Positions 24,045 to 30,124 of a stretch of 30,124 bases of DNA are shown here, piece after piece (position 1 is the first letter of the stretch; every line of letters starts with the position of its first letter). The stretch is from positions 1,728,697 through 1,758,820 of the forward strand of contig NC_017390.1 of NCBI RefSeq assembly GCF_000026985.1. Direction: 5' to 3'. Below the pieces are notes generated by a model. It had not been told where the DNA came from. It ran no database searches and worked only from the letters and a program-made list of their open reading frames with translations. This DNA comes from Erwinia pyrifoliae DSM 12163 (GTDB lineage Bacteria > Pseudomonadota > Gammaproteobacteria > Enterobacterales > Enterobacteriaceae). A program made the translations under genes and the position numbers.

Positions 24045-24068
24045 CAATAACTGATTAAGGGTAGAATT

Positions 24069-24566
24069 ATGACTGGGATGGCTACTGCCACCAAACTCGC
24101 CGGCGAAACCGTGGGACAGGAGTTTCTGGTGTTCACGCTGGGTGAAGAAGAATACGGGATTGATATCCTCAAAGTGCAGGAGATCCGTGGCTACGATCAG
24201 GTTACCCGCATCGCCAATACCCCGGCGTTTATTAAAGGCGTGACCAATCTGCGCGGCGTTATCGTGCCGATCATCGATCTGCGGATTAAATTTGCCCAGC
24301 CTGATGTCGACTATAACGACAACACCGTGGTGATCGTGTTGAACCTCGAACAGCGCGTGGTGGGTATCGTGGTGGATGGGGTGTCCGACGTTCTCTCGTT
24401 GACCCAGGACCAGATCCGACCTTCACCGGAGTTCGCCGTAACGATGTCCACCGAGTACCTGACCGGACTGGGCGCGCTGGGCGAGCGGATGCTGATTCTG
24501 GTCGATATCGAAAAACTGCTCGGCAGCGAAGATATGGCGTTGATGGACAGGCTGCGCAGTTCATAA
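24069..24566 (+). CDS. cheW: CheW, chemoreceptor-kinase coupling protein
   Basis: CheW bridges chemoreceptors to CheA in the polar signalling array. The 165-residue protein (E. coli 167) is almost entirely CheW domain: [57 protein letters not shown], with the conserved Arg62-region and Val residues that contact receptor tips, then [30 protein letters not shown] is 7 nt upstream of the ATG. It is last in the motA-motB-cheA-cheW operon and followed by a strong terminator. Confidence 0.97.
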   Translation: MTGMATATKLAGETVGQEFLVFTLGEEEYGIDILKVQEIRGYDQVTRIANTPAFIKGVTNLRGVIVPIIDLRIKFAQPDVDYNDNTVVIVLNLEQRVVGIVVDGVSDVLSLTQDQIRPSPEFAVTMSTEYLTGLGALGERMLILVDIEKLLGSEDMALMDRLRSS

Positions 24567-24591
24567 GGCTTAGTGCGTTCAGGATCCCACC

Positions 24592-24619
24592 GGGCAGATC
24601 GTTGATCTGCCCTTTTTTT
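24592..24619 (+). terminator. Rho-independent terminator after cheW
   Basis: GGGCAGATC and GATCTGCCC form a perfect 9-bp stem with loop GTT, followed by seven Ts. It closes the mocha operon, so the first receptor gene should have its own promoter in the 120 nt that follow. Confidence 0.95.
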
Positions 24620-24740
24620 ACCCGGCAGGCGTGATGTCAGCCAGCCTCTGTGCGCCGAATTTTAGTGACCCTGTTGGTAAAGAGGGTCGTCTGCTAACCG
24701 GTTTCCGGTGTTATTACATTATTTTAATCAAAGGTAAATT

Positions 24741-26405
24741 ATGTTCACGCGTATGAAAGTCGTCACCAGCCTGATCCTCGTTCTGTTGATCTTCGGCATG
24801 TTACAGCTGGTGTCGGGCGGCCTGTTTTTTAAAGCGCTAACCCAGGACAAAGAAAATTTTGCGTTATCGGACCTGTCCAGTGAAAACGTCACCCAGTTTA
24901 CCGACGCGTGGATTGCGCTCAACCAGACGCGCATTGTGCTGAACCGTGGCATGTTGCGTATACAAAGTGATGCCGCCAACGCGGGCAGCAACGCCTCGCT
25001 GGCGGAGTTAAGCGTGCGGGCGAAACAGCTGTTGGCTACTGCCAAGACCTACTACGCTACCTACAAAGTAACGCCGGACATGCCTGGTTTCGATCCCAAG
25101 GTGACGAAAGAGCTGGATGACGCTTATCTGAATTACAGCAGCGCGCTGCAAACCATGACGCAGCAGATGGATAACAGACAGCTGGATGCCATGTTCAGGC
25201 AAAATATCGAACAGAAGCAGATGGCGACGCAAGTTGCTTATACCAAATGGCGCGACTTGATGAATCAGATGGTAAAGGACGGGGCTAAACAGAGCCAGCA
25301 GGCCTATGATCATATGCTGTGGGCGATCGCCGGCCTGCTGACGCTGGTAGTAATGCTTATCGTGCTGTGCTGGTTTGTTCTGCGCAATATTCTTATCCGC
25401 CCGCTGCAGGCGACAATTGCGCATATCAGCCGTATTGCCGAAGGCGATCTGACGCACAGCATTGAAGTAAACGGTGATAACGAAATGGCACAGCTTGCGG
25501 GCAGCGTGAAGAATATGCAGCAGGCGCTGGTCAAAACCGTCAGCGTGGTGCGCGATGGTTCCGATGCAATTTATACCGGCGCCAGCGAAATATCTTCAGG
25601 TAATAACGATCTTTCGGCGAGAACTGAACAGCAGGCCGCCTCGCTGGAACAGACCGCAGCCAGTATGGAGCAGCTGACCGCCACGGTAAAACAGAACGCC
25701 GAAAATGCGCGTCAGGCATCAAAACTGGCGTTGACGGCATCAGAAACGGCGCATAAGGGCGGCAAAGTGGTGGATGGCGTGGTGAAAACCATGAGCGATA
25801 TTGCCGGTAGCTCGAAGAAAATTGCGGATATTACCAGCGTTATCGACGGCATCGCCTTCCAGACCAATATCCTGGCGTTGAACGCGGCGGTAGAAGCGGC
25901 ACGAGCGGGTGAGCAGGGACGAGGTTTTGCCGTGGTGGCGGGAGAAGTGCGTAACCTGGCGCAGCGCAGCGCTCAGGCGGCGAAGGAAATCAAAGGCTTG
26001 ATCGATGACTCCGTGGCGCGTGTTGACAGCGGATCCGCGCTGGTAGGCACCGCCGGTGAGACGATGACCGATATCGTCAATGCGGTCACCCGCGTCACCG
26101 ATATTATGGGTGAAATTGCTTCCGCCAGCGATGAACAGAGCCGGGGCATCGACCAGGTGGGAGAGGCGGTAAACGAAATGGACCGCGTCACCCAGCAGAA
26201 CGCGGCGCTGGTGGAACAGTCAGCGTCGGCATCGGCATCGCTGGAGGATCAGGCCAGCAGACTGAAACAGGCGGTAGCGGTGTTCCGCATCACGCAGCAG
26301 CACCGCCCGGCTGCCCCCGCGCTGAAGCGTCCTGTGCTGAGCCAGGCGGCCATGCCCGAACGCTCGTCGCCCGCGCTCAGTGACAGCAACTGGGAAACTT
26401 TCTAA
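24741..26405 (+). CDS. Tar/Tsr-type methyl-accepting chemotaxis protein 1
   Basis: A 554-residue transmembrane chemoreceptor: TM1 (about 8-30), periplasmic four-helix ligand domain (31-188), TM2 (about 190-213), HAMP (about 216-268), methylation and kinase-control region to about 515, then a tail ending NWETF, the CheR/CheB docking pentapeptide. The tip hairpin [40 protein letters not shown] is exact for this class. The amino-acid-binding arginines are kept: Arg64, Asn68, Arg69 and Arg73 ([13 protein letters not shown]), the Tsr-like set with Asn68, so an amino acid (perhaps serine) is the likely ligand. AAAGG precedes the ATG. It is the first of three tandem receptors after cheW, where E. 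coli has tar and tap. Confidence 0.93.
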   Translation: MFTRMKVVTSLILVLLIFGMLQLVSGGLFFKALTQDKENFALSDLSSENVTQFTDAWIALNQTRIVLNRGMLRIQSDAANAGSNASLAELSVRAKQLLATAKTYYATYKVTPDMPGFDPKVTKELDDAYLNYSSALQTMTQQMDNRQLDAMFRQNIEQKQMATQVAYTKWRDLMNQMVKDGAKQSQQAYDHMLWAIAGLLTLVVMLIVLCWFVLRNILIRPLQATIAHISRIAEGDLTHSIEVNGDNEMAQLAGSVKNMQQALVKTVSVVRDGSDAIYTGASEISSGNNDLSARTEQQAASLEQTAASMEQLTATVKQNAENARQASKLALTASETAHKGGKVVDGVVKTMSDIAGSSKKIADITSVIDGIAFQTNILALNAAVEAARAGEQGRGFAVVAGEVRNLAQRSAQAAKEIKGLIDDSVARVDSGSALVGTAGETMTDIVNAVTRVTDIMGEIASASDEQSRGIDQVGEAVNEMDRVTQQNAALVEQSASASASLEDQASRLKQAVAVFRITQQHRPAAPALKRPVLSQAAMPERSSPALSDSNWETF

Positions 26406-26875
26406 CCACTTAGCTGCGGTCGACCGCCATAACGGGTCGACCGCAGAACTGACAGCAATCCTCTGTCGCTGAAAGTAAAATCAGCCTTCAGCCGTTTAAA
26501 CAGCATCAACATCCCCGTCTGGCGGCCTGTCCTTCCGGGCGCTGAAAGGCGACAAAACAACTTCGCCATATCGCAACAGCGAGGCGGCATTAAAACCCCC
26601 GCCGCTGACCGCTGCATTAACCTCATCTGAGCCGGTCGCTGCGACCAGTAATAGTGGTCACCGGAAACCTCCCGACCCGCTGCATGACATCAGTACGCAT
26701 TGACAGAGAATAAAAAAAGACGGCCGTTAAATCTGTACAAACGCCCGCATCTGCCTGCCGAAGTGAATGATTAGTTACAGACTCATTAATATTCTTAATT
26801 AACATTAACTTGCTATGCCGTTTTTTTTTTATGTGTTCCACTGCTTTCCGCTAAAATCGGCTAACAGGGAAAATG
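26406..26875. other. intergenic region between receptors 1 and 2, with a 12-bp hairpin
   Basis: About 470 nt with no convincing gene. CTGCGGTCGACC (26414-26425) and GGTCGACCGCAG (26435-26446) form a perfect 12-bp stem with a 9-nt loop just after receptor 1; no T run follows, so it probably marks the transcript 3' end by structure alone. The remainder is featureless until an AT-rich stretch near 26780-26830 before receptor 2. Confidence 0.5.
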
Positions 26876-28531
26876 ATGTTTAAGCACATGAAGGTTGTTA
26901 CCAGCTTGATTCTGGTGCTGGTGTTTTTTTGTTTTTTGCAATTGACCGCTGGCGGTCTTTTCTTCCAGTCCTTGAAAGGCGTTAAAGATAACTTCGCCGT
27001 ATCTCAAACGCTACGACAGCAGCAAACCGAACTGAATAACACATTCAATGCGCTGGTTCAGACGCGAACCGCCATGAGTCTTGCCGCTCATCGTTTCAGG
27101 TTAGATATGGATCGAAAGGGTGCCGGCAATAGCGTTGATGAATTTCTGGCGGTGGCGCAGAGGCAGCTGATCCTTGCTGAAAAAAGCTATCAGCGCTGGG
27201 ATTCATCTTTGTCCGAATTGAGTAAAAACTCAGACGAGGCGCGGGAAATGGAGAAAGGCTACGTCGCACTACATGGTGCGCTGGCTGAACTTCATCAGTT
27301 CATCAAAGTAGGTAAACTCAGCGATTATTATGCTCAGCCCACCCAGGCCTTTCTGGACGCTTTTACCGGGTCATACACGGCCTGGCAGCAGAAAAGAGAT
27401 GCCCTGATGGATGCCGGAGCTGAAGAAAATCTGCATGCCTGGCACAGGTCAATTTGGATCCTGGGCAGCGTGCTGGTGGTGGCGTTGCTAATGAGCTTCG
27501 GCGTGTGGCTCGGAACACGTCATATTTTGCTGCGGCCGCTACGTACCAGTATTGACCATATTAGTGCTATCGCCAGCGGTGATTTAACCCGGCAGATAAC
27601 CGTCGACGGGCATAACGAAATGGCCCAGCTGGCCGCCAGACTGCAATATATGCAGTCTGAACTGGTACGTACCGTCGGCGCGGTGCGCGACGGTTCCGAT
27701 GCCATTCTGACCGGTGCCAGTGAAATTGCCGCCGGTAACAATGAGCTGTCATCCCGCACCGAGCAGCAGGCCGCCGCGCTGGGTCAGACCGCTGCCAGCA
27801 TGGAGCAACTCACCGCCACGGTGAAGCAGAACGCTGAAAATGCCTGCCAGGCGTCACAGCTGGCGCTCAGCGCTTCTCAAACGGCGCTGAAGGGCGGCAA
27901 GGTCGTGGACAGCGTGGTGAAGACCATGAATGAGATTGCCAGTAGTTCAAAAAAGATCGCCGATATCACTGGCGTGATCGACAGTATTGCCTTTCAGACC
28001 AATATTCTGTCGCTGAATGCGGCGGTGGAGGCAGCGCGCGCCGGTGAGCAGGGACGCGGCTTCGCCGTGGTGGCCGGAGAGGTGCGCAGCCTCGCCCAGC
28101 GTAGCGCACAGGCGGCTAAGGAAATCAAAGAGCTGATCGAAGACTCCGTGGAACGCGTTGATACCGGATCGGTACTGGTGGAAAGTGCCGGGGAAACCAT
28201 GAACGATATCGTTAATTCGGTGACCCGCGTCACCGATATCATGGGTGAAATTGCCTCGGCCTCTGAAGAACAGAGCCGTGGAATCGATCAGGTTGGCGCT
28301 GCCGTCAGCGAAATGGACCGCGTTACCCAGCAGAACGCCGCGCTGGTGGAAGAATCCGCTTCGGCGGCGGCCTCGCTGGAAGAGCAGGCCGCCCGCCTGA
28401 CGCAGTCGGTGGCGGCTTTCAGCATCAGGTTGCCGCACAATACTGCCGATGCGGTGGCGAAGCGGCCAGCGCAGGGTGCAACGGCAACGGCTGAACCGGC
28501 GAACGATGACACGCACTGGGAAACCTTTTAA
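26876..28531 (+). CDS. Tar/Tsr-type methyl-accepting chemotaxis protein 2, altered ligand pocket
   Basis: A 551-residue receptor with the same architecture as receptor 1: TM1 (about 8-30), ligand domain, TM2 (about 193-213, [21 protein letters not shown]), HAMP, tip hairpin [40 protein letters not shown], and C-terminal HWETF for CheR/CheB docking. In the ligand domain, [13 protein letters not shown] keeps Arg64 and Arg73 but has Ser68 and Leu69 in place of Asn68 and Arg69. Loss of Arg69 argues against classic amino-acid binding; it may sense another ligand or a binding protein, as E. coli Tap does. The ATG at 26876 has AGGGA 5 nt upstream and aligns with the MF-K/T-MKVV start of its neighbours; an ATG at 26873 is too close. 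Confidence 0.93.
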   Translation: MFKHMKVVTSLILVLVFFCFLQLTAGGLFFQSLKGVKDNFAVSQTLRQQQTELNNTFNALVQTRTAMSLAAHRFRLDMDRKGAGNSVDEFLAVAQRQLILAEKSYQRWDSSLSELSKNSDEAREMEKGYVALHGALAELHQFIKVGKLSDYYAQPTQAFLDAFTGSYTAWQQKRDALMDAGAEENLHAWHRSIWILGSVLVVALLMSFGVWLGTRHILLRPLRTSIDHISAIASGDLTRQITVDGHNEMAQLAARLQYMQSELVRTVGAVRDGSDAILTGASEIAAGNNELSSRTEQQAAALGQTAASMEQLTATVKQNAENACQASQLALSASQTALKGGKVVDSVVKTMNEIASSSKKIADITGVIDSIAFQTNILSLNAAVEAARAGEQGRGFAVVAGEVRSLAQRSAQAAKEIKELIEDSVERVDTGSVLVESAGETMNDIVNSVTRVTDIMGEIASASEEQSRGIDQVGAAVSEMDRVTQQNAALVEESASAAASLEEQAARLTQSVAAFSIRLPHNTADAVAKRPAQGATATAEPANDDTHWETF

Positions 28532-28609
28532 TCCTCGAAACAGGGTGAGCACCCATGCTGATATTATTCATGAACCGCAATTTTTTTCATCTTGTAACCG
28601 GGGAAAAAG

Positions 28610-30124
28610 ATGTTTAAGCGTATGAAAGTCGTGACCAGCCTGGCACTGGTTTTAGTTTTATTCGGCTCACTACAGCTGATTTCAGGCGGTCTGTTCCTGT
28701 ATTCACTGAATGGTGACAAGAAAAACTTCACGCTGACACAACAGATCCGCTGCGAACAGACAAATCTTACCTCTACATGGGTGGCGCTGGTGCAAACGCG
28801 TATTACCCTCAACCGGGCAGCAACGCGTTACATGCAGGACGAAAAAGGTCAGGGAAACGGTCCCACTGTCGATGAACTGCTTGCACTGGCGAAAACCCAG
28901 CTGAACGTTGCCGGGCAGCAGTTTGCCGCATTTATGCAAGTGCAACCGGCGGAAGCGGTTACCCAGCCACACGTTAAGGGAGTCAACGAACGCTATGTCA
29001 TTCTGCACGATGCGTTAAGCGAGCTGACGCGGATGCTGACCAACAGGGACCTTAAAGGTAGTGTTGACCAGCCGACCACGGATTTCCAGAATGACTTTGA
29101 AAAGGCCTATGATTGCTGGCTGGAATACGCCGGTCGACTGCTGAATGAGGGTTCTGAAGAGAACAATAACGCTTATCAGCGCGCTATCTGGGTGATGTTG
29201 ACTATCCTGCTAATATCGCTGGCAATTCTTGCGGCGGTATGGGCAGGAATCCATCACATTCTGCTACGTCCGTTGCAGCAAAGTATTGAACACATCCGTC
29301 AGATCGCCAGCGGCGATCTGACTCAGGCGAACGCATTGCAGGGACATAACGAAATGGCGCAGCTGGCCGCCAGTTTGCAACATATGCAGGATGAACTGGC
29401 ACGAACCGTCGGCGTGGTGCGCGACGGTTCTGATACCATCCTGACCAGCGCCAGTGAAATTGCCGCCGGAAACAGTGACCTGTCGTCCCGTACCGAACAG
29501 CAGGCTGCTGCGCTGGGCCAGACCGCTGCCAGCATGGAGCAACTCACCGCCACGGTGAAGCAGAACGCCGAAAATGCCATTAAGGCGAGTCAGCTGGTGC
29601 TCAACGCCTCTGAAACCGCCCTGAAAGGGGGCAAAGTGGTGGATGGCATGGTGAAAACCATGAGCGAGATTGCCGACAGTTCAAAAAAAATCGCCGATAT
29701 TACCGGCATGATCGACAGTATTGCCTTTCAGACCAATATTCTGTCGCTGAATGCGGCAGTCGAGGCAGCGCGCGCCGGTGAGCAGGGGCGCGGCTTCGCC
29801 GTGGTGGCCGGGGAGGTGCGCAGCCTCGCCCAGCGTAGCGCACAGGCGGCGAAGGAAATTAAAGGGCTGATCGAAGACTCCGTGTCGCGTATTGATACCG
29901 GATCGGTACTGGTGGAAAGCGCCGGGGAAACCATGAGCGATATCGTTAATTCGGTGACGCGTGTGACCGACATTATGGCAGAGATCGCTTCCGCTTCCGA
30001 TGAGCAAAGCCGTGGAATCGATCAGGTTGGCACTGCCGTGAGCGAAATGGACCGCGTCACCCAGCACAACGCCGCGCTGGTGGAACAGTCAGCGTCGGCA
30101 TCGGCATCGCTGGAGGATCAGGCC
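28610..30124 (+). CDS. Tar/Tsr-type methyl-accepting chemotaxis protein 3, partial
   Basis: The frame is open from the ATG at 28610 (GGGG upstream) to the window end, 505 codons; about 45-50 more are expected. TM1 is [24 protein letters not shown]2 about 191-212 ([22 protein letters not shown]), then HAMP and the signalling helices with the tip [40 protein letters not shown]. The ligand pocket [13 protein letters not shown] keeps Arg64, Asn68, Arg69 and Arg73, a Tsr-like set. Much of the signalling DNA is nearly identical to receptor 2, but the last bases match receptor 1. The methylation-helix motif reads QHNAALVEQ where the others have QQNAALVE. It follows receptor 2 by 78 nt, probably cotranscribed; cheR, cheB, cheY and cheZ should lie beyond. 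Confidence 0.92.
   Translation, partial: MFKRMKVVTSLALVLVLFGSLQLISGGLFLYSLNGDKKNFTLTQQIRCEQTNLTSTWVALVQTRITLNRAATRYMQDEKGQGNGPTVDELLALAKTQLNVAGQQFAAFMQVQPAEAVTQPHVKGVNERYVILHDALSELTRMLTNRDLKGSVDQPTTDFQNDFEKAYDCWLEYAGRLLNEGSEENNNAYQRAIWVMLTILLISLAILAAVWAGIHHILLRPLQQSIEHIRQIASGDLTQANALQGHNEMAQLAASLQHMQDELARTVGVVRDGSDTILTSASEIAAGNSDLSSRTEQQAAALGQTAASMEQLTATVKQNAENAIKASQLVLNASETALKGGKVVDGMVKTMSEIADSSKKIADITGMIDSIAFQTNILSLNAAVEAARAGEQGRGFAVVAGEVRSLAQRSAQAAKEIKGLIEDSVSRIDTGSVLVESAGETMSDIVNSVTRVTDIMAEIASASDEQSRGIDQVGTAVSEMDRVTQHNAALVEQSASASASLEDQA

Noticed and set aside
24678..24704. FliA (sigma-28) promoter before receptor 1
   Set aside because: TAAA is present, but the -10 (ACCGGTTT) matches only about half of GCCGATAA, too weak to annotate.
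26402..26841. Short minus-strand frames between receptors 1 and 2
   Set aside because: They overlap the receptor 1 end and a hairpin, and their translations look random (Arg- and Cys-rich).
1..30124. CRISPR array or intact prophage
   Set aside because: No regularly spaced repeats, cas genes, integrase or phage structural genes are visible.

Overview
This window looks like chromosomal DNA of an enterobacterium, most likely Erwinia or a close relative. The evidence is the E. coli-like FlhD/FlhC/MotA/CheA/CheW proteins, the enteric order otsBA - flhDC - motAB - cheAW - chemoreceptors, and a tRNA-Ser(GGA) - ycdY neighbourhood resembling the serX region of E. coli. The genus is inferred from overall resemblance, not from a search.

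Positions 1-2.9 kb hold tRNA-Ser(GGA) with its promoter, a truncated peptide-transporter gene, a chromosomal ccdAB-type toxin-antitoxin pair whose antitoxin has no convincing start codon, the chaperone gene ycdY, and a convergent EamA-type exporter. In E. coli, ghrA and ycdX lie between serX and ycdY; here decayed and accessory DNA sits there instead. Positions 2.9-10.4 kb hold metabolic and transport genes: an AldB-like aldehyde dehydrogenase, an NCS1 permease, a decayed Wzx-type flippase, a CPA1 Na+/H+ antiporter, a ChrR-like flavin reductase, and hemB starting at TTG.

Positions 10.4-14.4 kb form a small accessory island. Two unrelated IS3-family remnants are followed by an AbiEi/AbiEii type IV toxin-antitoxin (abortive infection) pair with a palindrome over its -10 element. 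Convergent to it is an SOS-controlled umuDC operon with a near-consensus LexA box. A DUF1275 membrane protein follows.

Positions 15.2-18.1 kb carry otsBA (trehalose synthesis), preceded by a promoter with sigma-S-like features and a well-formed 36-codon leader ORF. Positions 18.1-30.1 kb are the motility and chemotaxis region. The AT-rich flhDC control region contains a perfect CRP half-site pair inside a 20-bp-arm dyad, a candidate promoter, and an RcsAB-box-like dyad just downstream. flhDC ends in a strong terminator. Then come motA-motB-cheA-cheW in one tight operon with its own terminator, and three tandem Tar/Tsr-class chemoreceptor genes, the last cut by the window end. FlhDC should switch on the flagellar regulon, MotAB form the stator, CheA/CheW couple the receptors to the motor, and the Rcs and CRP sites would tie motility to envelope stress and carbon status.

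No clear new multi-gene system is visible. The best leads are the flhDC regulatory dyad, the otsB leader ORF, the AbiE operator, the odd ccdA start, and the mosaic receptor array.
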